A stretch of DNA of 64,000 nt from an uncultured Alphaproteobacteria bacterium (GCA_946625925.1 CAMOTP010000001.1:7179-71178), one strand, 5' to 3'. Positions 50,537 through 59,135 are shown, numbered from the stretch's first letter. The notes: generated by a model from the letters alone, not told the origin. Numbers and translations are program-made.

Positions 50537-51067
50537 ATGCAAAACGATTTTAACTTTTGTCCGCATTGTGGCGGAAGAAATGTTCGTAATATAGATATGC
50601 GTCATTGGCAATGTGATGATTGTGGTTTTGTTTTGTATCACAATGTTGCCGCATCTGTTGCTGTTATTATTGCTGATGAATCTGGTGCAATTCTTTTTGA
50701 GGTGCGTGCCAAACAGCCTAAACAAGGGATGTTGTGTTTGCCGGGTGGTTTCGTTGAACCAGGTGAGAGTTTAGAGCAGGCGTGTGTTCGTGAATGTTAT
50801 GAGGAAATAGGTGTAAAACCTGTGGGGTTGCAATATATGGCATCGTTTCCCAATACTTATGAATACAAAGGGGTTTTGTATAAGACTTGTGATGCTTTTT
50901 TTGTGGCAAACATGCCAGATAATGCGGAATTTCATCTGCAACAGGGCGAGGTGTCGCAAATACAAAAATGCTGTATAAATAATTTGCAAGATTTAGAAAA
51001 ATTGCCGTTGGCTTTTGATAGTGCGCGTTGTGCATTGAAATGTTTTGTTTCTGAATTTTATAAATAA
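50537..51067 (+). CDS. Nudix hydrolase with N-terminal zinc ribbon
   Basis: The 176-residue protein begins with C-P-H-C-G-G and C-D-D-C-G (zinc ribbon, residues 9-35). The Nudix box follows: G-G-F-V-E-P-G-E-S-L-E-Q-A-C-V-R-E-C-Y-E-E-I-G (about residues 75-97), matching GX5EX7REUXEEXGU. The layout resembles NudC-type NADH pyrophosphatases, but the protein is too short for NudC's full length. It follows lemA by seven bases with no clear ribosome site, so it is probably coupled. Confidence 0.88.
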   Translation: MQNDFNFCPHCGGRNVRNIDMRHWQCDDCGFVLYHNVAASVAVIIADESGAILFEVRAKQPKQGMLCLPGGFVEPGESLEQACVRECYEEIGVKPVGLQYMASFPNTYEYKGVLYKTCDAFFVANMPDNAEFHLQQGEVSQIQKCCINNLQDLEKLPLAFDSARCALKCFVSEFYK

Positions 51068-51071
51068 TATA

Positions 51072-51100
51072 TTGACAAAATAATATTTTGGTATTATATT
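51072..51100 (+). promoter_or_regulatory. Promoter of the unknown gene at 51128
   Basis: TTGACA (51072-51077), a 17-bp spacer and TATATT (51095-51100), 27 bases before the ATG. Confidence 0.75.
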
Positions 51101-51127
51101 GTATGCGTGATAACAAAAGGATTTATT

Positions 51128-51787
51128 ATGAATTCAACATGGAAAGCAAGACGAATTGAACGTAGAGACGATGTCAACGCAATACAAGAAGTATTGGATG
51201 TACTGAATCGTATGAATACATCCGTGAATGTTACAGACGGAAAATATATTATTATGCAAAATGGTAAAAAAAGATATGAAATAACTATGTTTGATTATGA
51301 TGCTACAATTCGTGCGTTTGATGGTGATACACCTGGTGCAGTTCGTTGCGTTTTAGGCGAGGGTATTGTTCCAAAGGCAAAGTTATGGTTGTTAAGATTT
51401 GAATTAGAAAGTGCGACCATTTCGGGACCTTTTGAAAAATTAGCTGATAAGGCAAGATCTTTTCAATCTGATGTTAAATTAATAAATAAAATTTTGACTG
51501 TTTTAATGCGTGATGATACACAGGTTTGTATTAATCATGAGACAAATGTTATGAAAAGGTATGAAATATTGTACAACATGAATAATCAAGATTATAGATT
51601 GATTGTTGAATATAATGGTTCTTTGGTAAAATTTGCTGAAAACGGTGTTGATACAATGATTGATGCCAATGGCTATATAGGCTGGAAATTAGGTGTTTTG
51701 CGTAAAGAGTTAGATAAAAAAATGACACCACATGTTTCATTGATGACACGTTTAACACAAAAATTGAAAAATCGTCAATATCAATAA
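51128..51787 (+). CDS. Unknown protein with a possible internal duplication (219 aa)
   Basis: No recognised family. The two halves look related: each has a helix then a K-R-Y-E-I strand (about residues 44-49 and about 142-147), a second strand and a final helix starting K-L-W-L-L-R or K-L-G-V-L-R (about 88 and 190). The N-terminus is basic. ATG 51128 follows AAAAGGA. Its own strong promoter and the following leader hairpin for rpsD separate it from neighbours. Confidence 0.68.
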   Translation: MNSTWKARRIERRDDVNAIQEVLDVLNRMNTSVNVTDGKYIIMQNGKKRYEITMFDYDATIRAFDGDTPGAVRCVLGEGIVPKAKLWLLRFELESATISGPFEKLADKARSFQSDVKLINKILTVLMRDDTQVCINHETNVMKRYEILYNMNNQDYRLIVEYNGSLVKFAENGVDTMIDANGYIGWKLGVLRKELDKKMTPHVSLMTRLTQKLKNRQYQ

Positions 51788-51792
51788 AAAAC

Positions 51793-51821
51793 TTGATTTT
51801 ATGATAAAAATGCTCTAATAT
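51793..51821 (+). promoter_or_regulatory. Promoter of rpsD
   Basis: TTGATT (51793-51798), a 17-bp spacer and TAATAT (51816-51821). The transcript should start near 51828, inside the left arm of the hairpin that follows. Confidence 0.65.
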
Positions 51822-51823
51822 AT

Positions 51824-51866
51824 GCACCGCTGGGTAATCAGAACTGATTAAACTGCGGTGCTTTTT
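51824..51866 (+). promoter_or_regulatory. Terminator-like hairpin in the rpsD leader
   Basis: GCACCGC (51824-51830) pairs with GCGGTGC (51855-51861), then T5. Inside, TAATCAG pairs with CTGATTA. It lies after the upstream gene, where it could be a plain terminator, but it also overlaps the predicted start of the rpsD transcript, where it could act as an attenuator. Confidence 0.6.
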
Positions 51867-51933
51867 GGTCCCGTATGCGATAAGGATTCTGTAAAATATC
51901 TGGCACCGAAAAACCAAAAAAAAGGATAAAATT

Positions 51934-52566
51934 ATGGCAAGAGCTGGTGCAAAACGTAGCACACGTAAATTGAAAATCGCTCGTTCTTTGGGCGTTAACT
52001 TGTGGGGACAAGCAAAATCTCCATTTAATAAACGTAAATATAAACCTGGCCAACATGGTCCAACATCTCGTGGTGGTAATAATTCTGCTTATGCACAACA
52101 GATGCGTGCAAAACAGACTTTGAAAGGTTATTATGGTAATATCGGCGAAAAAAAGTTCCATAAATATTATGCCGAAGCTGATAATATGAAAGGCGACACA
52201 CCTGATAATTTGATTGGTTTGCTTGAACGTCGTTTGGATGCTGTTGTGTATCGTGCAAAATTGGCGCCAACAGTATTCTCTTCACGTCAATTGATTAACC
52301 ATGGGCATATTATGGTTAATGGCAAACGTGTCAAGATTCCATCATATCGTGTGAATCCGGGTGATGTTATCACAGTTAGTGAAAAAGCAAAACAGATGCC
52401 ATTGGTCGTGTTGGCTTTGGAATCTGGTGAACGTAATTTCTGTGATTATGTTAATGTGGATAGTGCAAACTTTACAGCGACATTTGTTCGTGTTCCTGCG
52501 TTTGCAGACGTTCCATATCCTGTTCAAATGTCACCAGAATTGGTCGTCGAATTCTATTCTCGTTAA
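51934..52566 (+). CDS. rpsD: 30S ribosomal protein S4
   Basis: A primary 16S rRNA-binding protein that starts 30S assembly. The 210-residue sequence is canonical, with an S4 RNA-binding domain (L-E-R-R-L-D-A-V-V-Y-R-A, about residues 92-103, then the S-R-Q-L-I-N-H-G-H-I segment). AAAGGATAA precedes the ATG. S4 often represses its own mRNA. Here rpsD is outside the usual rpsM-rpsK-rpoA cluster, as in many alphaproteobacteria. Confidence 0.97.
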   Translation: MARAGAKRSTRKLKIARSLGVNLWGQAKSPFNKRKYKPGQHGPTSRGGNNSAYAQQMRAKQTLKGYYGNIGEKKFHKYYAEADNMKGDTPDNLIGLLERRLDAVVYRAKLAPTVFSSRQLINHGHIMVNGKRVKIPSYRVNPGDVITVSEKAKQMPLVVLALESGERNFCDYVNVDSANFTATFVRVPAFADVPYPVQMSPELVVEFYSR

Positions 52567-52583
52567 TAGATGGATTGAATTTA

Positions 52584-52614
52584 AAAACCGCCAAAGTTTT
52601 TGGCGGTTTTTTTT
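52584..52614 (+). terminator. Terminator between rpsD and xerC
   Basis: AACCGCCAAA pairs with TTTGGCGGTT around a short loop, then a long T run. xerC ends inside the T run on the other strand. Confidence 0.92.
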
Positions 52615-53560
52615 ATTCTTTTATATCATCGTTTATATCATCGTTTGGATCGTGCTTGGCAAATGGATGGGCATGTGCGTAAATATTATTAATTTCTGCC
52701 ATATTTACCTTGGTGTAAAGTTGGGTTGTTGATAATGATGCGTGCCCTAATAATTCTTGTAAGCTTCGTAAATCTGCACCATGTGATAACAATGCGGTTG
52801 CAAATGTATGTCGCAGGGCGTGAGGGGTCACATAATCAGGCAACTGTAAATATGCGCGCAGTTTTTCAACAGTTTTTTCTGCCATGCGTGCAGACATAGG
52901 TAATCCTTTGACACTGCGAAATAATGGTTTGTCTGGAACAGGGGGATATGGGCATGTTGCCAAATATTTTGCAATTGCTTCATTTACGGCTGGTAATACG
53001 GGAACAATGCGTTCTTTTTTCCCTTTGCCGATGATGTGTAAAATATCTGGAGCATTTTTTACATCTTGGACTGTTAAAGATAAAGCCTCGGATATACGTA
53101 ATCCGCATCCAAATAAAAGTGTTACCAAGGCCCAATCCCTGGTTGCCACCCATGGATTTTTTTCATCAATAGCGGTTAATGCTGATTTCATATCTGCAAC
53201 ATCAGTGCTTTCGATTGCTTTTGATAATTTTCGTGGAACTTTTGGTGATGATATTAAACTGATAGCCTCATTTTGAATATCATATTTTTTAGCAATAAAT
53301 TTATAAAAACTGCGCAATGATGACAATGCACGTGCAGTAGATTTGTGTTCCAGGTTTCTGCGTGCGCGATCTGCCAACCAGGCGCGAAAAGCAATTGTGT
53401 CAATCTGGGACAAATCATTTGGTAATAATTCTGAATTGGACCAACGTGTATAAAAATTCAAGAAATCATGGATATCCGTTTCATAGGCTGTTGCTGTATG
53501 TATAGAATATTGTTTCGTATTCAATAAATAATCTATAAAATCGGCGATGATTTCTTTCAT
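52613..53560 (-). CDS. xerC: Tyrosine recombinase XerC/XerD
   Basis: Resolves chromosome dimers at dif with its partner recombinase. The 315-residue protein has an N-terminal SAM-like core-binding domain (to about residue 90) and the catalytic domain. Active-site residues are visible: Arg in G-C-G-L-R-I-S-E-A, H-A-L-R-H-T-F-A (His and Arg), L-G-H-A-S, and Tyr in T-Q-L-Y. I cannot decide between XerC and XerD from the sequence alone. ATG 53560 lies one base after the stop of the SIMPL gene, so the two are co-translated. Confidence 0.9.
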   Translation of the reverse strand: MKEIIADFIDYLLNTKQYSIHTATAYETDIHDFLNFYTRWSNSELLPNDLSQIDTIAFRAWLADRARRNLEHKSTARALSSLRSFYKFIAKKYDIQNEAISLISSPKVPRKLSKAIESTDVADMKSALTAIDEKNPWVATRDWALVTLLFGCGLRISEALSLTVQDVKNAPDILHIIGKGKKERIVPVLPAVNEAIAKYLATCPYPPVPDKPLFRSVKGLPMSARMAEKTVEKLRAYLQLPDYVTPHALRHTFATALLSHGADLRSLQELLGHASLSTTQLYTKVNMAEINNIYAHAHPFAKHDPNDDINDDIKE

Positions 53561-53561
53561 T

Positions 53562-54278
53562 TTATCTGATTTCAAATGTGGCAGATACTTTTACGGATAC
53601 ATTTGTGTCTTTGGATGTTAATGTTCCAAATGCGCCTGCGTCCATTGATTCTGCGGTTGCCTTGGCTGCCATTAATCTGTAGCTGTTGCTGGGGTTATAA
53701 TCGTATGTTGCATTACCATATGTTACAGACAGTAATTTGCCAACGGTACGATTATCACCACTGACCAATGCTGTGGCACGTTCTTTTGCGTTTTTGACGG
53801 CTTCGCCTAAACATTTTTCCATAATTGGTTGCATTGTTTCGCTACTTGTAAACATTTGTAAATTTCCGACATATATGTTTGGTTGTCCTGCAAATTGATT
53901 TAATACCTGTTCAATTGTGTCCATATTGTCGGCAGAAACCTCGACTGCGATAGTTGTTTCAAATCCAACATTTACAGATTTTTGTGTTTGATGATTCCAT
54001 TCGTTTTTTTCATATGAATTGAATTCTGTTGTTTGCGTTTTTACATCCAGTGTAGACAAGAAATTGTTAATTTCTGCCATTTTTTCTGTTGCAGAACGCA
54101 TCGATTGTAATGCGTTTTTATTCAGTGTTGTGACACGCAAAGTGATAGCCGTTCTGTCGCGTGGCGCGGTGGTTAAACATTCGCCATTTGTTGATACGGT
54201 GCGTGGAGTATCAGGTGTTATGTATGTATAACCAATCACTGCTAAAATTGCAATCAAAACCCAAGTTGTTGTTTTCAT
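53562..54278 (-). CDS. SIMPL-domain (DUF541) protein with signal anchor
   Basis: A 238-residue periplasmic or membrane-anchored protein of the SIMPL/DUF541 family (similar to E. coli YggE). It has an N-terminal hydrophobic segment (about residues 6-21), then beta strands. The late part reads A-K-E-R-A-T-A-L-V-S-G and ends with a V-S-A-T-F-E. Its role in bacteria is unclear, with links to oxidative stress for YggE. A GGGAGAGAGAAA ribosome region precedes the start. Confidence 0.85.
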   Translation of the reverse strand: MKTTTWVLIAILAVIGYTYITPDTPRTVSTNGECLTTAPRDRTAITLRVTTLNKNALQSMRSATEKMAEINNFLSTLDVKTQTTEFNSYEKNEWNHQTQKSVNVGFETTIAVEVSADNMDTIEQVLNQFAGQPNIYVGNLQMFTSSETMQPIMEKCLGEAVKNAKERATALVSGDNRTVGKLLSVTYGNATYDYNPSNSYRLMAAKATAESMDAGAFGTLTSKDTNVSVKVSATFEIR

Positions 54279-54304
54279 ATTTCTCTCTCCCTCTGTAATG
54301 TGGT

Positions 54305-55357
54305 TTAATTAAAGTAATCCAGTTTCATGGCCTTTTTTACCTCGGACAATGTTTCCGCAGCGGCAGCACGAGCCTTGTTTGTGCCAATGCGTAAAATTTC
54401 CATTATAGATGCAGAATCGCGTGCCAATAATTCGCGTTTTTCACGAATTGGACGCAATGTTTCTTGCAAAACATTATTCAAGAATTTTTTTACTTTTACA
54501 TCGCCCAATCCACCACGTTCATAGTGTGCGGCCAATTCAGAATAGTCTTTATATTCCGGCATAAATGCGGCAAAGTGTTCCGGTTTTGCAAAGACTGACA
54601 AGTATATGAATACAGGATTATCCTTGGTATTGCCGGGGTCTTGGATGCGCAAATGGTTTGGATCTGTGAACATGGATTGCACACGTGATGCAATTGTGTC
54701 AGCAGAATCTTTGAGGTAAATACAGTTGTTTAATGATTTGCCCATTTTTGCGTTTCCGTCGATTCCTGGCAGTCGAGCCGCGTGATTAGAATCAGGTGTA
54801 ATTATTTTAACTGGTTTCAAAACATCGGCATATATGGAATTAAATTTATGCACAATTTCATTTGTTTGTTCAATCATTGGTGCCTGGTCATCGCCACCAG
54901 GTACAATAGTTGCCTTGAACGCGGTAATGTCAGCGGCCTGTGATATTGGATAATTCAAAAATCCAACGGGCAGGCCAGTTGAAAATTTTTCCTTTTGTTC
55001 AATTTCTGATTTTACAGTTGGATTGCGTTGCAGACGTGCCACTGTCACTAAATTCATGTAATAAAATGTCAATTCTGTTAATTCTGGAATTTCGGACTGG
55101 ATGAACAATATTGTTTTTTCTGGGTCATATCCAACCGCCAGCATATCCAATGCAACCTCGATTACGTTATTTCTGACCTTGTCAGGATTGTCAAAATTGT
55201 CCGTTAATGCCTGGGCATCGGCAATCATGCCGTACATATATTTGTAATCATATGTATTTTGAATAAAAACATTGTTTTGTAATGCACCGCAAAAATGGCC
55301 AATGTGTAATGAGCCTGTGGGACGTATTCCTGTTAAAATAATTTTATCATCAGACAT
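54305..55357 (-). CDS. trpS: Tryptophanyl-tRNA synthetase
   Basis: Class I synthetase charging tRNA-Trp. The 350-residue protein starts M-S-D-D-K-I-I-L-T-G-I-R-P-T-G, has the HIGH-like motif L-H-I-G-H-F (about residues 17-22) and the KMSKS-like K-M-G-K-S (about 214-218). ATG 55357 follows AAAAGG. The in-frame extension upstream overlaps the divergent aspS promoter region and lacks a ribosome site, so it is excluded. Confidence 0.95.
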   Translation of the reverse strand: MSDDKIILTGIRPTGSLHIGHFCGALQNNVFIQNTYDYKYMYGMIADAQALTDNFDNPDKVRNNVIEVALDMLAVGYDPEKTILFIQSEIPELTELTFYYMNLVTVARLQRNPTVKSEIEQKEKFSTGLPVGFLNYPISQAADITAFKATIVPGGDDQAPMIEQTNEIVHKFNSIYADVLKPVKIITPDSNHAARLPGIDGNAKMGKSLNNCIYLKDSADTIASRVQSMFTDPNHLRIQDPGNTKDNPVFIYLSVFAKPEHFAAFMPEYKDYSELAAHYERGGLGDVKVKKFLNNVLQETLRPIREKRELLARDSASIMEILRIGTNKARAAAAETLSEVKKAMKLDYFN

Positions 55358-55463
55358 AATAATACCTTTTATTATCTTTATTATTTTATCATTTTTTTCC
55401 AGAATTGCAAGGGGTAGGGCTAAAAAGGTTGCAATAATAAAAATTATAATATTGACAAAATAC

Positions 55464-55491
55464 TTGAAAATATTAAATTTTGTACTATAAT
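55464..55491 (+). promoter_or_regulatory. Promoter of the T-box/aspS transcript
   Basis: TTGAAA (55464-55469), a 16-bp spacer and TATAAT (55486-55491), placing the transcript start near 55498. Confidence 0.72.
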
Positions 55492-55497
55492 GAAAAA

Positions 55498-55773
55498 CGA
55501 AAGCCGATAATCCACTAACAATGGGGAGGCGGAAGAAGAACGGCGGCAAGCTGACTTGCGCTTATTAGAACTTCCCGGGATTGCCCGTTACAGCAAAAGA
55601 CTCTTTAATGGTATGGCGAATCCAGCGAGAGTTGAAAAGGCAGCATTGGTGACAATGTTGTAAAACAAGGTGGCACCGCGTTGGTGTCGTGTTTATCAGA
55701 TTAGATATGCGCGATATTTAACGTCCTTGTGTTCTTATTTAAAAACAAATAACAAAACACAAAGGAGGTTAAA
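55498..55773 (+). promoter_or_regulatory. T-box riboswitch, translational type, upstream of aspS
   Basis: Core T-box sequence AAGGTGGCACCGCG at 55667-55680. Antisequestrator: ACAAGG (55665-55670) pairs with CCTTGT (55725-55730), and GCG (55678-55680) pairs with CGT (55722-55724). Between them is the 7-nt bulge TGGCACC, whose TGGC can pair with a tRNA 3' end of G-C-C-A (discriminator G, as in tRNA-Asp and tRNA-Asn). Alternative: TCCTTGTGTT (55724-55733) pairs with AACACAAAGGA (55756-55766, one bulge), hiding the aspS ribosome site AAAGGAGG. A stem III hairpin CAGCATTG/CAATGTTG with a GTGA loop is at 55641-55660. No poly-T follows. Stem I probably spans about 55503-55617. The specifier codon could not be assigned (AAC at 55517 or GAC at 55599). 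Confidence 0.85.
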
Positions 55774-57090
55774 ATGTCTAAAATAAGAACGCATATCGCC
55801 GAAATTCCACAAAAAATTGGCGAAACAATAACTTTAATGGGTCACGCGCAAACAATACGCGAACAGTCCGCTGTTGTGTTTATTGTGCTGCGTGAAATCA
55901 CCGGAACTGTTCAATGCGTTATTGAACGTGGAACAGTGGCATGGGATGTTGTAAAACAAATAACAACAGAATCCGTTATTTCTGTAACTGGTACTGTTGT
56001 GAAAACAAAAAGTACAGAAAGTGGATTTGAAATCCATGTGTCTGAAATTAAAATTTTGTCGTTGGCCGAAGCAACACCGATTCCAGTTACGCAAAAAGGC
56101 AGCACCGAAGTTACACCTGAAAAATCGCAAGATTGGCGTTTTTTGTCATTACGTAGTCCACGCGGTGCAACAATTATGCGTGCGTTTTCTGCAATGACGG
56201 CTGGGTATCACGAATACTTGTCCAAGCAAGGTTTTATAGAAATTCAGACACCAAAGATTATGGCAACACCATCTGAATCGCGTGCTGAATTGTTCAAATT
56301 AGAATACTTTGGTCAAACAGCATATCTGGCGCAATCGCCACAATTATTCAAACAAATGGCAATTGCATCTGGGCTGGAACGTGTGTTCGAAGTTGCACCA
56401 GCATTTCGTGCAGATAAATCTTTCACAACACGTCATGCAACAGAATTCACTTCTTTCGATGGTGAAATGGCGTATATCGAAAGTTTTGAAGAAGTAATGC
56501 AAGAACTGGAACAAGCAATTCGTTATATGTTGACAGCGATTAAAAAAGAATGTGGCGCAGAAATTAAAAAGTATTTTGGTGTTGAAGAAATACAATTAAA
56601 GAAACCCATCCCGCGTATAACAATGGCGCGTGCCAAAGAAATTCTTCGTGAAATGGGCGCTGCATCCGAAGAGCCAGACATTACAACCGCCGAAGAAAAG
56701 GCGTTGGGCGAATATGTCAAAGAACACTTTGGTTCTGATTTCGTTTTTGTAACCCAATGGCCGTGGGAGGCGCGTCCGTTTTATCACAAGAAAGGTGTTG
56801 GCGAACATGGTGAACCAATATCTGTGTCGGCTGACTTGCTGTACAAAGGTGTTGAAATTGTGACATGTGCACAACGTGAAGAATCCTATGAAAAACTGTG
56901 TGAACAGTTGCGCGAAAAAGGATTGCACCAAGAAGGTTTGCAATGGTATTTGGAATGTTTCAGATATGGTATGCCACCACATGGCGGTTGGGGTTTTGGC
57001 GGTGCACGTTTTATAAAACAGTTGCTGGAATTGCCAACAATTAGGGAAGCAATGTTTTTATTCCGTGGACCAACAAGATTAATGCCATAA
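55774..57090 (+). CDS. aspS: Archaeal-type (probably non-discriminating) aspartyl-tRNA synthetase
   Basis: Class II synthetase for tRNA-Asp, and probably also tRNA-Asn. The 438-residue protein is the short archaeal/eukaryal type without the bacterial GAD insertion, with an N-terminal OB domain (to about residue 105). Motif 1 is G-F-I-E-I-Q-T-P-K, motif 2 has F-R-A-D-K-S-F-T-T-R-H-A-T-E-F (about residues 210-224), and motif 3 has G-G-W-G-F-G-G-A-R-F (Arg kept, usual Glu replaced by Ala). Such enzymes usually make Asp-tRNA-Asn for the GatCAB amidotransferase. An ideal AAAGGAGG ribosome site is masked by the T-box switch. It may be a transferred module. Confidence 0.88.
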   Translation: MSKIRTHIAEIPQKIGETITLMGHAQTIREQSAVVFIVLREITGTVQCVIERGTVAWDVVKQITTESVISVTGTVVKTKSTESGFEIHVSEIKILSLAEATPIPVTQKGSTEVTPEKSQDWRFLSLRSPRGATIMRAFSAMTAGYHEYLSKQGFIEIQTPKIMATPSESRAELFKLEYFGQTAYLAQSPQLFKQMAIASGLERVFEVAPAFRADKSFTTRHATEFTSFDGEMAYIESFEEVMQELEQAIRYMLTAIKKECGAEIKKYFGVEEIQLKKPIPRITMARAKEILREMGAASEEPDITTAEEKALGEYVKEHFGSDFVFVTQWPWEARPFYHKKGVGEHGEPISVSADLLYKGVEIVTCAQREESYEKLCEQLREKGLHQEGLQWYLECFRYGMPPHGGWGFGGARFIKQLLELPTIREAMFLFRGPTRLMP

Positions 57091-57092
57091 AA

Positions 57093-57125
57093 AAATGCCC
57101 AAATTTATTTTGGGCATCTTTTTAT
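57093..57125 (+). terminator. Bidirectional terminator between aspS and rnj
   Basis: ATGCCCAAA pairs with TTTGGGCAT, with A runs before and T runs after, serving both converging genes. Confidence 0.88.
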
Positions 57126-58951
57126 TTTTGTACAAAATGTACACTATATTGTGGTTTTTTATCAGCACCCAATGACGCACGAACAACTTTGTTTGATGCA
57201 GTTTGTACGGCACGAACCAAGTTGTTTTTATCTTTGCGTTCTGTTTTGGTTAAACCATCGATGGCCTTGGTAATTTCAATTTGAATTTGACGTTTCATAA
57301 ATCCTGTATCATCACTTTCAAATATACCGGCACTGGATACTTCGGGTGTACCTTTCAAGAACCCTTTTTTATCCACAGGTAATGTTACAAATACAGCACC
57401 GTTCATTGCGATTTTTTTACGATTTTTATAAACCTGGTCATCGGCACTGCGTTCAGTTTCACCTTCCATAACAACAAAACGTGTTTCAATTGTTTCGGCA
57501 ACATAAGCTTCGTTACCATCGGACAGTGCAATCATTTCGCCATTGTGGACAACCATCATTTGTTTTGCACCACCACGTTCCATCGCCATTTTTCCGTTTA
57601 ACATTTCGTTAATATAATCACCATGCATTGGAATAGAAACCTGGGGGTGAACCATATCATAAAAACGTTCGAATTCAGGACGACCTGCGTGGCCACTGGC
57701 ATGAATGTGATCTGTATCAAATATTGTATGCGTTTTTATACCCATACGTGCTAATTTATTATACAGGTAAGATACATCTTGTTCGCGGCCAGGAATAATA
57801 ATTGCACTGAAAATAACGGTGTCGGTTGGCAAAAGTTTTAATTCTTTTACTTGTCCATGGCATAAACGCGTTAACATTGCAAATTTTTCACCCTGGGAAC
57901 CTGTCAAAAATATTGCTTGTTTTTCAGCAGGCAAATCTTTGATGTCGCGATGTAAATAAATATCGCCTTCGTTCAGATAATTAAATTCAATACCTATCTG
58001 ACGAAATTCAGGCAATCCTACAAAAGGTACAGGATTTGGATTTGTACGTTCTTTGATTGCGGCAATTCGTCCCGCGGCATGAGCAGCCTCGGCAAACATT
58101 TTTAAGCGTGCGATACTGCGTGAATAACCGGTGACAAATACACGTCCAGGTGCGTTTTTCATAATTTCGGTTAATGTTTCGCGAACCTGGGTTTCTGTCG
58201 TTTGTGGTGTCTGGCGTGATGCAGATGTGGAATCACAAACGCATGCCAATAATTTTGGGTCAGATCCAATTTCACGTAAACGGACATAATCTGTTCCGGG
58301 TTCAATGGGATTATCGTCATTAAATGTCCAGTCGCCTGTGTGTAATATTTTACCTGCAGGTGTTTTGATGATTAACATCTGGGCTTCGGGGACAGAGTGT
58401 GATACATGGAATGTTTCGACAGTAAATGGCGATAAATCAAGTGTTGCGCCATTGGCATCAAATTCAATGATATCTTTTTCTGGGTTATAATCTAATTCGA
58501 TACCATCAAATGTTTGACGTAAAATTTCGGCAGGGAAACGAGTACAATAAATTGGTTTTCTGAATTTTGGCCAAATAAATTTTAATGCGCCAATATGGTC
58601 TTCGTGGCCATGTGTTATAACAAAACCAACAACATCTTTCTTGTGTTTTTCCAACCAGGATGTGTCGCAATATTGTACGTCACCGGCACCAATTTCTTCT
58701 TCGAGAAATCCCATACCACAATCAACAATCAGGTATTTGCCTTTGTATTTATATACATACATATTTTGACCGACATGTTCCAAACCACCCAATGCCATAA
58801 AATACATTTTATCATCATTTGTGTCTGATTCGTGTGCCGGTTTTTCTGGAATAGGTTTAATTATATCTTCTAATTCAGATTTTGTTTTTTTATTTGTTTT
58901 TTTCTGCGTTGTCTTTTTATCCGCAGCTGTTTTTTTATGTAATAATACCAT
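57122..58951 (-). CDS. rnj: Ribonuclease J
   Basis: A metallo-beta-lactamase/beta-CASP ribonuclease with 5'-to-3' exonuclease and endonuclease activity, active in rRNA and mRNA processing. The 609-residue protein has a Lys-rich N-terminal extension (about residues 1-45). The MBL motif is H-G-H-E-D-H (about 114-119). Later come H-T-G-D-W, the beta-CASP region, then H-A-S-G-H (about 402-406) and M-H-G-D-Y. RNase J is common in Alphaproteobacteria. It has no obvious operon partner. Confidence 0.94.
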   Translation of the reverse strand: MVLLHKKTAADKKTTQKKTNKKTKSELEDIIKPIPEKPAHESDTNDDKMYFMALGGLEHVGQNMYVYKYKGKYLIVDCGMGFLEEEIGAGDVQYCDTSWLEKHKKDVVGFVITHGHEDHIGALKFIWPKFRKPIYCTRFPAEILRQTFDGIELDYNPEKDIIEFDANGATLDLSPFTVETFHVSHSVPEAQMLIIKTPAGKILHTGDWTFNDDNPIEPGTDYVRLREIGSDPKLLACVCDSTSASRQTPQTTETQVRETLTEIMKNAPGRVFVTGYSRSIARLKMFAEAAHAAGRIAAIKERTNPNPVPFVGLPEFRQIGIEFNYLNEGDIYLHRDIKDLPAEKQAIFLTGSQGEKFAMLTRLCHGQVKELKLLPTDTVIFSAIIIPGREQDVSYLYNKLARMGIKTHTIFDTDHIHASGHAGRPEFERFYDMVHPQVSIPMHGDYINEMLNGKMAMERGGAKQMMVVHNGEMIALSDGNEAYVAETIETRFVVMEGETERSADDQVYKNRKKIAMNGAVFVTLPVDKKGFLKGTPEVSSAGIFESDDTGFMKRQIQIEITKAIDGLTKTERKDKNNLVRAVQTASNKVVRASLGADKKPQYSVHFVQK

Positions 58952-59135
58952 TTAATATTCCTTGTTTTTTGTTAATATTTTTTCAGCATTACCACACGAA
59001 TTTATTGCTAATAAAGCAATTTTTATATGTCTTTATTGGTAGTAAATCCCAAGTGGCAATGCACTTTATATATCCTACATATTTTCAGGATAAATCTTAG
59101 TATTTTTTATACTAAAATCAAGAGTTTTATTGGCG

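Noticed and set aside
55452..55457. TTGACA as -35 of the aspS promoter
   Set aside because: It lies 28 bases from TATAAT, too far; TTGAAA at 55464 has a 16-base spacer.
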